Shown one piece after another: positions 13,111-26,646 of a DNA stretch of 64,000 nt; position 1 is the stretch's first letter, and each line of letters starts with the position of its first letter. Source of the stretch: Struthio camelus (taxonomy: Eukaryota; Chordata; Aves; Struthioniformes; Struthionidae); the NCBI RefSeq assembly GCF_040807025.1, contig NC_090942.1:66668911-66732910 (forward strand). The letters are read 5' to 3'. Below the pieces are notes generated by a model that was not told where the DNA came from, made no database searches, and was given only the letters and a program-made list of their open reading frames with translations. The position numbers and the translations under genes were made by a program.

Positions 13111-13823
13111 CTTATTTACCAGATGTTGTCCATGAACTACCTTCCTCCTTCATATTTTCTATCAGTGATTTACCATAGCTTTGCAAACTGACTTCCTGTG
13201 CTGCTGCTGCAGGGTGAGGATATCTGAAGTAGAGAGTACAGTACTGTATATTTTTCTCACTCTCACTGTAAAGTAGAAGAACAGAGTTTGCGCTTGGACT
13301 CATATTTATTCATGACAGGATGTTGTAATATTTTAAATGCAAATATCTATACTAATGCACTTTCATAGTTCCACTTAGACCAGGAAGATGAGAATGTTTA
13401 ACAAATCTGTTAACTGCTTATGGTTAACTGTTACTTTTCTCTAGGGGTTACCACTATTATTTGTAATGTTCATTTAAATATCAGCAGCTTCCCATCTAAG
13501 GCGGGCTAGCATCCTGACTTCACTGACTTCCTATTTGCATAAAAATCTTTAGGTATATAAAGTCCTTACTATATTTGCACTTAACCTAGGTACAGTCATG
13601 CTTTTGGAAAATAAGTGTGGTGTAGTTTAAAATGTTTTTGGCCAATGCTATACCAAGCTATGCTAGAAAACAGATACGTAGAGCTTTTTGGTGTTTTGAT
13701 CTGTATGGTTATAGCTATTCATTCTAGAGCTTTTTCTAGCAGACAAAAGTTACAGAAATCACACGTCTAAGCACAACGTTACCTAAGCCTATTTGTAATG
13801 TGGGCCTAATGTGCTTGGCTTTA

Positions 13824-13860
13824 AAATGTGTTAATTAACAACAGATCAGCTAACACATTT
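13824..13860. repeat. Inverted repeat, 10-bp arms, 17-base loop
   Basis: aaatgtgtta at 13824-13833 is exactly complementary to taacacattt at 13851-13860. Function is unknown. The arms are AT-rich, so chance is likely. Confidence 0.6.
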
Positions 13861-14589
13861 GCTAAGTACATTTCTTTTTTCTTTAGAAACTAAGCACTCA
13901 AAAATTAGGTACATTAGCGTTCCTTCTGCATTGCTAGCTTCCCTGCAGTGCATACCCCATGTGTTTTAGTAACAGGACAAGCAGGATGGCTTGTTCTTCG
14001 GAACATGAGTTTGTGCAACCAGAGATTCTTATTTCTTGGAATTTATTCAGTTTAAACATTCTAGTTTATGTGATTTTTTGCTATGTTTATATTTTCAGGA
14101 AAAAAAAGAAAGTAACATCTAAGAATAGTACATTCTTTGACTGACTTTGCCTTCATCCCAAGTTGAGGAGCTTTTTGACTAATTGGCCACCATTTCTGTT
14201 TTTGAATTTGATAGGTATATCAAGTTAGGGCAAATATACCCCAAATCAGAGAAGGCAGAGTCTTCTGTTCTGAGGCCCTAAGTTTTCAAAAGTTAAAATA
14301 CACTCATTTCTGAGTACTGTTTGGATGCCATTTTGTGATAGCTTTATAAAAGTATGACTCGAAGCATGTAATTAATCCCTACAGCATTTCATTCTGTGCT
14401 AAGTTTTGCAACAAATGGGACTTCACAATAGTGATGAAATCATTATATTTCCAAAATGGCAGAATGAGTTTAGCTGTAGCAGTTCTGCTGGGACTATAGC
14501 AACATATTTATTTCTGTGCTCAGGAAAAAATCCAGTAAAGATAGATGTGTTCCATTTTAAAGCATAGAAAGAATTGTGAGACTCAAGAA

Positions 14590-14721
14590 CATACATGTAT
14601 ATGTGTATATATATACGTGTACGTATATGAGTAAAGCTATGTATATATTCATATACATAAATATAAGTATATGAATAAAGTTTATTCTCTAGGTAAATTT
14701 TAAATTTACTTCTCTAGGTAA
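14590..14721. repeat. AT/GT-rich low-complexity tract with short direct repeat
   Basis: Alternating purine-pyrimidine sequence (TA, TG and CG-containing steps) covers about 14590-14680. It is followed by two copies of ttctctaggtaa (14685-14696 and 14710-14721). Between and across them lies a 17-base near-perfect palindrome (gtaaattttaaatttac). Confidence 0.75.
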
Positions 14722-15166
14722 GTTTCTCCATGATTTGTTAAACAGGGAGAACTGGAAGATCTGTTAACTTGGTGCTTACTTAATGGGAAAAGACCAGCAG
14801 AGTTCTGGGATGGTCTTCACAGAGTCGTTTACATGACTGGAAAGTAACTATCCCTATTGCTTTTGAAGGCTGATTCATTGACTATACAAATGGCAGTGCT
14901 GCATCAGAATGAAGAATAATTAAGGTAATTGGCTTTCCAGGACCAGTGGCAGCTGCTTAGAAATGAGCGTAAGCTTATGGTTTCGTAATACAGCTTGAGC
15001 CAAGTTAACAGTTCAATACTGCCAAAAGGGAAAGGTCCTGCTATTTCTTTCAGCTTCTGCTTCCCAGCCCCTAAATTCATAAACCACAACTTGCCCATGC
15101 ATTTCTGGTGCTCACCCAATCACACAGGAAGCCAATATACTGAAATGGCAGAAAATTCGTTTGGAG

Positions 15167-15186
15167 AAAAAAAAAAAAAAAAAAAA
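15167..15186 (+). repeat. Poly(A) run, 20 A
   Basis: Twenty consecutive A are followed by GAAA. No retroposed gene body is recognisable immediately upstream, so I do not call a processed pseudogene. Confidence 0.9.
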
Positions 15187-15294
15187 GAAACTCCCTTTTT
15201 AGTTTGGTGAGTTGAGCTGGCTTACCTTGTGATCAGACAGGTACCAGAGTCGGGCTGAGGTAGCACACACAAAGGATCAGTGGATATAGGAGGA

Positions 15295-15366
15295 AAGAGC
15301 AGGGAAGGCTGGAGGGAAGGAGATGGAAAGAAACAAGAAAGAAGGGGGGAGGAGGTGGGGGGGGGT
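15295..15366 (+). repeat. Purine-rich tract ending in G-runs
   Basis: A nearly uninterrupted A/G strand ends with a 6-G run at 15343-15348, then aggaggt and a 9-G run at 15357-15365. The end could form a G-quadruplex on the + strand, though this is not tested here. Confidence 0.75.
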
Positions 15367-16022
15367 GTTGAGACCTCCTACATTTTTTCAGTAGTAAGAC
15401 ATTAATTTGGCTAAACTAAATTTTTGGCTAAACCACTTTCTTACTTTTTAAGCAGTTATCCGTTCCTAAGAGGACCTTTCTTTCTAACCTGTGAGAGCTT
15501 TTGAGCTTTTGCTAAGAAACATTGTTGAGACCTTTTTTGGAAGATTGTAGAGTGATCGCTTCAGCATTGATTCCCTCTGTATGATGGATGACTTGCCTCT
15601 ACAAAAGTTGTTTTGATAAATATATCATATTTATTACTCATTCTGTTCTTTGTTTCTCCTGCTGCATGTTATGGAAGTTGGGATTTTTTTGTGTGAATTT
15701 CATGAACAGACAAGGAGCCCTTGTTAAAGATTGGTGCTGCCACTTTTTATTCCTGTAGCACTTAGTTTGTGCTTAACTTCAGGTTACACAACATGGTGGT
15801 TCCATAGCTGAGATATTTTAAATTCTTGAATAAATATCATCTGTTCCTAGTAATTTTACACTATCCAGTTTCTCAATTTATTCTAAGTCATCTAGTATTG
15901 ATTCTTTAAGGTAAGGCAGTTCTTTCCAGTGAAGAGTATCGCCACTATAGGAACTTCATGGACGCTCTTAGGGGACATTAGATACTATTGAAAATCTCTG
16001 CGGTTCTTTTGTTACTTAGTTT

Positions 16023-16039
16023 TGTGTGTGTGTGTGTGT
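16023..16039. repeat. Short (TG)n microsatellite
   Basis: About eight TG units are followed by a T-run and AT-rich sequence. Confidence 0.9.
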
Positions 16040-19000
16040 TTTTAATAACAATAAGTTAATACTTCTTTCTTTAACTCATATTTTGAGTCATGAAACACAC
16101 TTGGGTCATATTTTTAAATTTTGTTTCTCAGCAAAGACTATAAGAAATCTGCTGTTATTTAGGGGAATGTTCATATGTTCATCTAATCACTTGATTCGTA
16201 CAACTGGAGAATTAATGAAAAGCTTCAGTAATGTGCTGCTTGACATAACGGTTGAAGAACTGGCAATATTGAACAAAGAATACAGTTGTAAATACAATCA
16301 GAACTTGTGGTTTTATTATTTAAGCTGCAAGTGATTTACTGGGGTAATAGTACATCTAATTGATCTGTGTTTAAAATTCAGTATGCTTTATTCTGCACAG
16401 TCAATTTGCCAGCCAAACATATGCTTATTCTACTGCAAAAATAATCTTTATAAAAACAGTAGTGATTTTCCTGATCCATCAGAATATAGACTGAAGTTTA
16501 ATATGATGACCTGTGTTTAATTAAGAGTTCACTTTATGTAGTGGTTATAAAGGACTGTTCATGGTCTTTTTCAAGTACTGCCCGTTAGATTTCCTAGTTA
16601 ATAATTTAAAAAATGTGTCTCTGAAAATTGGAACACTGAATGTTGGTTTAGATACCTAGGTAGACTCTATGACATTCAAAAGTGGTGAGCATTAAGCATA
16701 TTCTGTTAGCTTTCAATCTTCTTGCTGTAATTCAAAATCCTTTTTCTTTTGGACATTGACTTTGCTGGGACAGACGGGCAGCCTGTGGTTTTTCCCCGTG
16801 GTATATTTGAGTCTCCTGAGCTAAACAGGACTCTCCTCAGGACTAGTTCAGTTGCACCCCTAGTCTGAACCTGGTGTTGGCTGTGCTCCCTCTTTTACCC
16901 TGAAGCACAGCACGCTGGTGAAGGTAGGTTATACTGCCGTGATATCCTGCTTCAAAGCAAGAAATCTTGTACCCCTTCAGCTTTCAGCTTGAGCTGTTGT
17001 TCCTGAGGCTGATAGGCACCTGCCTTTCTTCTTAGACTCACGGGTGGGTACGTGGAGTTGTAGGCAGTCCCAGACTACCAGCTGTTTTGTTCTGAAAAAG
17101 ATAAACTGGAATACAACGGTGACTTGTTAGTTAATTACCAGCATTTTACTTTTTTTTTGGAACATTTTTTGGAGTTTGGTTCATGCTGACATGCCGAAAC
17201 CACCTACTCATTTCTTTATCTCTTAATTTTCTTCCAGTCAGTAATATAATGAACAGCAACCAACATTCTCATGACAGTATCACAGGTAACCCCCAAGTTG
17301 ATCCCAAACTGTATATTGAGATTTCTTTGTGGAAGTCAGAATTTGATAAGAATAGCAGTCTTCAGTTTTGCACATTGAGACAAAATAAGAAACAATGTCT
17401 AGGAGTTAAATCAAGGCAAGCCCAGGCTAATGATAACAGGTTGACTTTTAACTGTGCGTCTGAGTGGTCACTGAAACAAATTATCCGTTGATTGCAGTAG
17501 ATTCCCTGCAAACTAGAAATGTTCAAATCAAGCTCTCAGAGATTTTGATAAGGAGGTACTGCTTCAGCCTCAATGCAAACTGTTAAAGGAAAGACTAGTG
17601 GGAGGGGTCGATTAGATTATCATAGTTTTCTCTTTTGGTCTTAAAAATTCATTAATTTTATTTCTTATAATAGAAATGTTTTCTTTCTGAATTACTGAAT
17701 AGTTTTCTTTTTCATCTTCTTTCTTCACATCTTCACTAGCATGATGAAAGATCAAGTAAACAAAGGATTTGAGCTTTTATTTCTGTAGGGCAGAAAACAT
17801 CCACATCTTGCAAGTCACAGTCAGCCTCCCCTCTTCTTTCACCTTCTATTAATCACTGATGATGGCAGATGCATATTTCTCTCCTTCTCCCTAAGGATGT
17901 AGCATGTGCTGAGCTCAGATATGCAACGACCCACAGCTATCTCTGGAGATAACTGTTGTATGCCTGAGTACAAGGTGGGAAAGGCAGGGTTTTTTATTGT
18001 ATTGGATATTTTTTCTGTCTAGCAAGATCAGTAGAGGGGGTAGCAAAGCAAAGCAAACAAAATTAGTACAAACCTTAAAGCCGAAATAACTTCATCCAGC
18101 TGACTGAAAATCTCTGCAATAATTGAAAGAGTTTTCTTCCTCTCCAGGTCTCTTTCAGTCATGAACAGGGATGCTGAAGTCCAGGTTACAGCTCTAGGAT
18201 TTTTACACTCTTGGACAATTTTACCTCTGTGTCATTTCTTTGACCCTGTGGCTAGTTTGGTGATTCGTTGAAGGAAACGCTAGTTTCAGTCCAGTTTCTG
18301 GTAGCAGGCGGGTACCCGCCTCACACAGCCAACTATCACGGCTGGCTAGCACCCTTACCTCTGATCTCTCCAAAGCTACTGTATTCTTGCCATTCTGTGG
18401 AAAACTTTTCTTTCCTACTGAAAAGTGAGCTTTCTAATGGCTTACTTGAATGGATAGGATACTGCTTCCGTACTTATTCCGTGAGTGTTTCTGATACTGT
18501 TAAATGGCTTCTTTTCCGCGAATTTTATGCTTACAGTGGTTGAATCTTTGCCTTTTCAGATAAAGGCAACTCCTGGAACACAGCCTACAGCATGGCAAAT
18601 GCTGCCTTGGCATAATAACTTGGTCCCAGCTCAGATAGAAGAGGGTCTTAGTTGCTACCGGGAATCTCTAACGAATTTCAGTTTTCTTTAGCAAGAATAA
18701 TCAGTGTCATTTGATTGACTCAAATTAAGGTTACGTTCAAAAACTTTATTGTTTCAGCCAAGCATTCCTGGTCAGAATACAAAATTTGATCAACACTCAG
18801 TGTTAAGAACCTCCTGCCTCCTTCAACCTTTTGCCCCAGGAGATTAATTAAAAGGCACGTCACAATATACTTCCTATGGCAATGAACGTTTTTCACACCC
18901 TGAATAAAAAATGGGGAAGTGCATGTACCTGCACATTTTTATGCAGGTGGCTTCCAACAGCCTAGATCTCTAGTCAGCTGTTTTTTCAGTTCCTCTCTCA

Positions 19001-20559
19001 CGGCTTTTTCAGCAAACGTGTTATTCTGAAGATTATGAATCTGATGAGGGAAATGGGAAGTCCCTCAGTCCTTATTTTCCTGCAGTCTACGCTGCTGACT
19101 GGGGAGCATGAGATGTGCCTACTTGACAACTTAGTGTGAAGAGGTAGAACCAACCAATTTATTTTCCATTAACAGCCCAAAACCTCTAGTTTCTGTTGCT
19201 TTCCTGCCTTCCTTGTCTTTGCTTCTGATTGCCGGGGTCATTGCAAACTGGCTCCAGCTGCTTGCTAACAGCTGTGCTGTTAATTACTTTATTGCCCATC
19301 ACAAATCCCAATAGCTAACATTTTTACCTGATTTCCCATCTCTTTTTTATGCTTCTCCCTGTCCCTGAAGTGGGAATAGACACCTTTCCTCATGCAAGAG
19401 CTGAATGTTTAAAAAATAAAATTTTATTTAACGGGGAAGGGGAATTGGAAAGACATCAAAGTGCACTGCTCTCAGACATGCCTTGGTACCTATTCTTTTT
19501 GAGATTCAGACAAAAGAAGGCATTACTTCACCTATTGCTTCGATAAAGCATCGCAGTCAGAGGGTGGGATCGTGATGCCTCCTGGAATTGCCCATTACAT
19601 ATTGATTATTGTCTTCCATCTCTTAGAGAGGCAAATGTCTGGCCAGTTGTAAGGAGGGCATGTCTGCGAGTTGTAGAAGGTGTAGAATATATAAGTAGAT
19701 AGAAAAGCAAGATTATAAACTTTAAGGCATTCCTTCACTTGAATAGATCTGATAAAGTACAGTATTGTCAGGGCTCACATTATACACACCTTCACTATGC
19801 AGGTATCCCAAACACTACTATGCGTTTCTCCCCAGTTCTCCTACTATCTACACAGAAAAACTTTGAGTGCTGCTTTGGAGCCAATTCATCTTCTCAAGGA
19901 AGATACTGGGTGAGGGGAGGTGGCTACCCTCTGGGGTTCAGGTGGGCTCTATCTAAAAACTGATTAGGAAGCAGTGGGGACTGAATGCTCCAATGCCCTT
20001 CCTACAAGTCCCTCAGAAAGACAGACAGCTTTTCCACCCAATTAATAAGCAATATATCTGCCTCCTGGATTGTAGGAGCAACCTTTGGAAACAGAAGGGA
20101 CAACTACTTGAATAAAGTTTTGCAAAGGGTAGGTTTCTTGCTTGTATTATAGTGCTGAGGGTGCCTAGCATCCATGCTAATTGTTTATTGTAGATTTCTG
20201 GTTGGATACTAGCCCTTCTCTAAAGCTTTTGTCTCGTTTTCCACAAGCACGTAATTTATTCTTTAAATCAAGACAATAATTGTTATGTTTGCAAAGGAAG
20301 CCTTAAAAATAAACAAGACCTATGTTTATCAGTAACTAGCTGAAAGCAACTACTCAGAGAGTGATAGCTACCCTTTTCTGGTACTCTGTAAGGCTGATGT
20401 TGGGAAATCCCTTCCCAAACAAGAAAAAAGTACCACAGAGGTACTCACTGCCACTTCTGTGCCCTGCTGAAGTCAATGATTCAGAGAAATCATAAAAGGA
20501 AAATAGAATTATGTAGTCTGAGATTCAATGGGTTCTCTTAACAAAGTGAATTAAATTTA

Positions 20560-20816
20560 ACTATGATTGCACTGACAAATATGGTGATAAAATATTTGGC
20601 AAAATTTCAGCAACAAGGATAACAAATCTAGGAATAATTTGCCTAAAGAAGTTGTGTAGTGTTTGTTACTTGTGCTTTTTTTAAATAACAGAGTTAGATA
20701 AATATCTGGCAATATTGCTGTAGTACAGTAAATCTTGCCTTGGTGGAGATAAATGTACTAGTTGCTTTACTGAGGTCCCTTTCAGGTCTAATTTTTTTAC
20801 AATTCCACACTGTCCC
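20560..20816 (+). mobile_element. Ancient CR1/L3-type LINE 3' tail
   Basis: The segment keeps the order of a CR1-class 3' end. It has 'ggaataatttgcctaaagaa' followed by 'gttgtg' (CR1: aggttgcccagagaagttgtgg), then 'ttagataaatatctggcaat', 'cttgccttggtggagataaa', and finally 'actgaggtccctttcaggtc' (CR1: gaggtcccttcca). It is far more diverged than the 54-58 kb copies. No ORF2 reading frame survives. Confidence 0.6.
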
Positions 20817-23616
20817 AAGGGAAAAGACTGCGTTGTTTGACACCTGGGCAACAAATGGTCATAGTACTTGGTGCTACTGTATGGGTCTGACACCCTGTTG
20901 TGTGCCTGCATGTAGAAATACTGTGGGAAAGTGAATTCTGCCTTGCGAATTGCTGTGACTGGTGAACCCAGTATAATTCTGCTTCTAGCAATTGCCTGGA
21001 CTGAGCGTGGAGAGGAAACCCTTGACAGCTGTTCAACAAGTAAGGGAGCTGGGAAGGCAGATGTTTTGTGTGACATTCGTAGCAGCTATTTGCAGTACAT
21101 TTGTTATGTGGAAGAGAATGACAAGCTTGAGGGACTATATCTGCAGGTCTTGCATCCTGCTGCACTACCTACTTATCTAACTGGCATCACAGGAGTGTTC
21201 AGAAATATAATTTATATTTTAAATTCACTTTGAGGGAGTTCCCAGAAGGTCCAAGAAAAATCTATTCTTTTCTTGTCCAAAAACTCCGTTGTCTGGGGAC
21301 AATGTTGACTGATTTTTCTATTCCCTATGTGTGTTGGATAAGTATGCTAAAAGCTTCCTCAGCATGTGAAATGCTTTATCTGCATCATTTTTGAGATGAA
21401 GAACATGTAGATGGTGGTAGCAGCAGATGAATGAGCTTTAAGTGAAATGTTCTTTATATCTTCTGTATCATGCCAGCAAATTGCTTAGCATTCATTTTAA
21501 AATTTACACTGGGAGACAAAATGAATACAGGCATGCCAATAATAGGGAGTTAGGGTTTATTGTTATATAAAACTTTACATGTCAAGTAATCTATAGCTGG
21601 ATGGGCTCAAACTGTAGAAATTTCTTTTTGCGATTCTTTCAAGAGGAACATTTTATTGAAAGAAGATGAGTCAAATGAAAATTCATTTAAAAGATTCTTT
21701 TTGTCTTTTCTTTAAAATAAAATTGTAGGTTCCCACATGATTTATCACACAAATACTCTGGGCTACGGAAGATTAAACTAATTCCTTACATTTATGTAGG
21801 GCTCTTCATCTAGAAGAACTGCATCTCATACTGATTTGCATTCTATTCACTTTGCATATGTACCAAATTTCTAATTTAAGTAGCAGACCAAATGCTTTAG
21901 TGTGAGATCTTATCATAGCAGGAGTAGGAAGCTAAAGAGCTGTCAGGAAAATAATTTTAAGTACATGAAATCTATTGATGGAAATGTTTTCTGGCTTAGC
22001 AACTGAGTCTTCTTGTGTCCCTTGCTTTAGAAGAGATTAATCTCCCTTTACACTGGCTATTCAGTGCTCGGGCACCTAATGCAGGCAGTTTGGTGCTCTC
22101 CGCAGTGCACAGAGGATGACAGATGCCCTTGGCAGGTGATGCATTTCAGCACTCTTGGCTGCAGTCACAGAATGAGGCATGCTCTCAGAGAGCCGCTCTT
22201 CCCTCCCTACCGAGGGTAGTTTGTGACCATCTTGGACCAGGCCACCTAGGTTTTGGAGGGCTAAGAGGTAATCGGAATGACCCCCTACCTTTTCTGGTTC
22301 ACAGATTAAATAAGACTTACCTGTATCTACACTCTTACAGCTCTGTGTGCTGCAAAGGCTGTATGTGGAGTTTGGATTGGTCTAAGTACATGCCAGAAGC
22401 TCCTTCCAGGAGAAGAAGTAAAAAAAAAGAAAAAAAAAAAACATACAAGGTCTAATAAAGTTGATAAAGTTGCAGATGCACCTTCCAGTCCCCAAAACGC
22501 ATATTTTCAAGAGCTGCAGGACTTAACAGACAAATTTTTTCTCTTTATTTACCTTACTTGTACTCTAAACGTCTGCTACTAAAGTGTCAGAAAAAGGACA
22601 GTGAGATACATTCTGTGATGTCTTTGTATTTCCTACTGATGTACATGAACCATGCAACAACCAGTCTTCCACGCTGGCTCCCTTTCTGCCTTACAGAAAT
22701 AGTGACTGAAATTAATTTCAATTGCTAGAAAAATGAGGAAATGATTACACTTTAAAGTCTCTGTTTGCTCTATCTCCCCCTCACTTTGCTGTTCTATTAG
22801 GTGCACACAGAGGTCTGGGTTGGTGAGTCCTTAACAGCCACAAAAGAAAACAGGGAAGTATATTGGTAGTGTTGCTGAGATAGCATCTCTATGACATGAG
22901 GGCCAGTGCAGGACCGAAGTCATCAATAAAGCTATGATGGAGAGGACAGTCTTTCTCTTTTTAACTTTGATTTTTAGTAGGTGCTTTAGCAAACATTGAA
23001 CTTTTCAATGGGATGAGTGGCATTTAAACAATGTAGATTCCTGAAATGGGACTTTTGTCAGCAGGACTATTTATGTAAGAATGCTTTCCAGAGAGTTCAA
23101 GTGAGTTACTGCTTGCAGAAAAGCAGATGAGCTGGTAGCCTCTGGCTTCCGTAGGGGAATCACTGCATGAGTCATGGAGACAAGCAGATACAAATAGTCT
23201 TGCTAGCTGAAGGGGAAAAAAGTTCTGCTCTCGGAGATCAACATTCCCATCAGGACACCACCCTGCCACGTCTTGTACTCTTTCCTAGCTCAAAGCAGAT
23301 AAATAGTTCCACTGGGAACAACATGGGCTCTGAGGAATTATGAAACTGTGGTAAAGGGCATGCACTGTCACACTGCTCATTTTTCTTCTTGCTTTCAAAG
23401 ATGCTGTTTGTTCAAGGTTTGATTTTAGATTTAAACATACCGTTCAAAGTAGAAATTCCAAGGTAATGTAATTACTGCTTAGTGAAAGGTTGAGCATCCT
23501 TTTACAGAGAACTGAGTATAGAGCTTATCAATTCAGGATAAGAATTGGTTTTCCCTCTTGTTCTCTGAAAGGAAGCCTTTTTTTGGCTTTTCAGTGTGAA
23601 AGCTAACTCTCCCACC

Positions 23617-23691
23617 AGGGAGGAGAACAGAGAGAAGGAGCAGAAAAAGACTGAGGGAGGGAAGGAGAGGGGAGAGAGAGAAAGGAGGAGG
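23617..23691 (+). repeat. Polypurine tract (GA-rich)
   Basis: About 75 bases are almost entirely A/G (three interruptions by C or T), including ggagagagagaaaggagg. The block is flanked by a C-run (ccccccaac) on the 3' side. Such homopurine tracts can adopt triplex (H-DNA) structure, which is inference. The stretches of open frame on the minus strand here reflect composition only. Confidence 0.8.
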
Positions 23692-26607
23692 ACACCCCCC
23701 AACATGCTCCCCCAAAAGTCACTTTAGAGCCTGGGGAGCTCTGTGTATTCATGGTAATGTTCATACAATTCTCTGTTATGTAGCTTTTGTTTGGCAATGG
23801 ATGGACTCAGCTGTTTGGACATGTCAAATGGTTAATACTGAATCATCCTAGTTGGTTACCTGAGATACATATTTGCAAATATTTGAAATACAATGCATAC
23901 AGAGAAGAAGAATCAACATAAAGTACAACAGGACAATCTCAGGCAGGGAAACAGGAGTAAAAAATGGGAGAAATGAAAGGGGCGCTCTATTTCTAGAGTT
24001 TCGGTTTTTTGGAGTGCTTTTTTCAGTATCTGGTCTCAAAACTACTGAGAGGCAATTCTTGGTTCGGTTACACCACCTCTCCCTAGAGTTGGTCAAACAG
24101 GACTGGACTGTGAGTGGTAGCCAGATACTCCTGCCTTTGTTCAGTTTACAGGTTGCAGGGAGCATGGTGAAGTTGCTTCAGGCCAAGCTCGGATATAGGA
24201 CAGTAGTAACGATAGACCCAGCAAGGTCTTTCCAACCGGCTTTTATAGGAACCAGTATTTCATGTATGTCAGTGACATCCATTGCATCTTTCCTTCATTC
24301 ATCACTGCCTCTTCTACACTAGAAAAGAGAAGTACTTCCTTCTCCCCTAACGAGAGGGAAAGAAATCACATCAGCAGCTCTTTTAAGACAAGGTGGTATG
24401 GCGAGTATGTTAGACTACCCGCTATGGTGTTTTCTCTGAATCAGAGCTATAGATTTGTTTAAAGAAGAATCTAGCTCAGGCCACTGAAATATCATTCCTT
24501 ACTCATTTGTTCCATGCGTAGTATTCACGTGCACATATATCAAAAGGCCTATTAATATTGTGGTAGCACCTCCAAGCCAGGTTAAGAAGTCCATGAGGAA
24601 TAACTTCAGAGCTGATTCTCTGAGCTTTGGTCTGGCTGCTTTGCTATTACCCCAGGTAAAAATGTAGAAATAACTACAGACTACAACAGTAGCTTGAACT
24701 AAGAAATTGTCTTGATCTTCTCCGAAGATTCCCTTTTTCTTTAACTGTTCACATTTCTGGAACTTGAAGGCATAAAATTACATCTTTTTCAAGGACCGTA
24801 GTGCTGTCTCTTTCTTCCCCTTCCTTTGTTCCTCTGTGATCATGAGCTGACTCGGCAATCGGTCAGTGCCTAATAAAAGTAAGGTACAGCAGCACAACAG
24901 AAACAAGCACAATTTACAATATAATCCCTTTAGTACCATGCAAAATATCTCAAAACGGCTGGCTTCCATTCCCATTCTTCCAATATGTCATGTTTGCCCT
25001 AGAAATGTTGTTCTGAGATTTCCTGTTATGCCACTGAAGACAAGAAACAATGTAAGATAGGCTGTTTTACAGACTTAATACTGCTGAATTGGTTCTTCTC
25101 TTTATAGCTTTTCTTACGTCTTTAAGACATCTGTTTGACTCTTCACGCTTTTCAGAAAATGTGTGGCACTTTCCTGACTAAAATAACCAGGGCTTCTGTC
25201 CATAATAACGATGAAATGAAATTAAAATAAAACAAAACCTAGACTTCTAGCCATCCTCAGTGAAAACTTTCTTCATAGCACTTTCATGAAAGCATTGTTC
25301 ATGAAAGGTGATGGAGAAATGGTAGTCAAAAATCAGAGCATCTTTAGTTGTCATTAAAGCCCTGGGAAAAACTTTCTCTATGACTTTCTCCCTTTCAATA
25401 AGTCCCCAGTCTCATCAATGTTCCTTTGTCTTTGCTGAATCTGCCTTAAGGAAGTGAGAGGTGGATTTTCAAGATGAGTACTTAACTCAGTCTGAGCTGG
25501 GCAGAGGTTACAGTCTCTTTGAAATACCTTCTGCCAGACATGAATTCTAATCAACTACAGATGATTTATTTTTCATTCACTGAAGACTTGAAGTGGTCTT
25601 GAACCAATAAGCAAAAGGTGATAAAGCTCAATCTTGCTAATCTTCTAGATGTCCTCACTTTGCTAAACTTAACTTAATCAGAAATTGCTAATGCTAACCT
25701 TTCTTTCCTTGACATCAGAAAGAGGATGGCCTTACTGAATATATACCCTGCAGCCTGATAAAGAGGCCTACAGTGCCAGTAGAGTGCAGGACACAGACAA
25801 GGACATGCTTTCTTTCTCTGAATAACGAAACACAGATGACCCTATTGGCACAATTCATGAAGTGGACACAACCAGCAATGGAAATGTTAATGTAAAAACA
25901 AAATAATCATTACGCTCACACAAATCCTTCCGGGGGAGGAAAAAAACTTTGCACATGATACAGAACCAAAAAACAAACAAACACATAATTTCCAAAATGT
26001 AATAGCTTTCTTGTGCATTTTTTTCAAACCTAAACTGGAATGCCTGCATATTTCAAAATTAAATAATACAGAATTTGGCTGGGTCACGTGTGATGTGACA
26101 ATGCCAGAAGAAGACCAGCACATATTAACTTATCATGTGTGGGCAATGCAGAACCCTGGTGAAGCATAACAAGAAACTGCTCATGACAGAAGAAAACTCT
26201 TATGACACATAGTTTGCAAAATGTTGTAATGTAAGTTTATAAGTGAGATCAATGTGACTTTCTGAAAAATGCAATAGGATAGGATATAAAAAACAGCACT
26301 CTGAGGTCCCTCTCTATTCATAAGAGAGATTTACTTTTAGATGCCATAAAGATATTCCATTTTCCCTTTTCTTGGGTGCCAGGCAGCTATTTGCAAGACT
26401 GCACCACCCCCAAATTAGTGAGGGGAAAAAGAGGGAGAGAGTGGATTGAAACATGTTTTATCTTGAAGAGGAAGCAAAATCTCTCCCCAAAGAGTGGAAA
26501 TAGAGATACAGAGAAGTTCTCTCTCTGGAAAACAGAACCCCGGAGAAATACTATTTTTGAGTGAGGATCTTTATTTCCTGGATGTGTTTAGCCCCTCTGC
26601 CCTCATT

Positions 26608-26646
26608 TCCCCCCCACCCCCGCAAAAAACAACAACAACAACAAAA
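26608..26646. repeat. C-rich run followed by (AAC)n
   Basis: Two C-runs (ccccccaccccc type) are directly followed by A6 and about six AAC units. Confidence 0.85.

Larger units (their letters stand above)
13111..20559. other. Unannotated non-coding stretch with simple repeats
   Basis: No gene is recognised. The longest incidental ORFs are about 100 codons (16026-16334 and 17183-17491). Contents include the dyad at 13824-13860, an AT/GT tract near 14.6 kb, a 20-A run, a G-rich purine block near 15.3 kb and a short GT repeat. Confidence 0.55.

Noticed and set aside
15167..15186. Long poly(A) as evidence of a processed pseudogene
   Set aside because: No gene-derived sequence precedes it. The same holds for the runs at 35.7 and 61.64 kb.
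16026..16334. 102-codon ORF whose C-terminal half looks protein-like
   Set aside because: It starts inside a (TG)n repeat, shows no known family and has no supporting splice pair.
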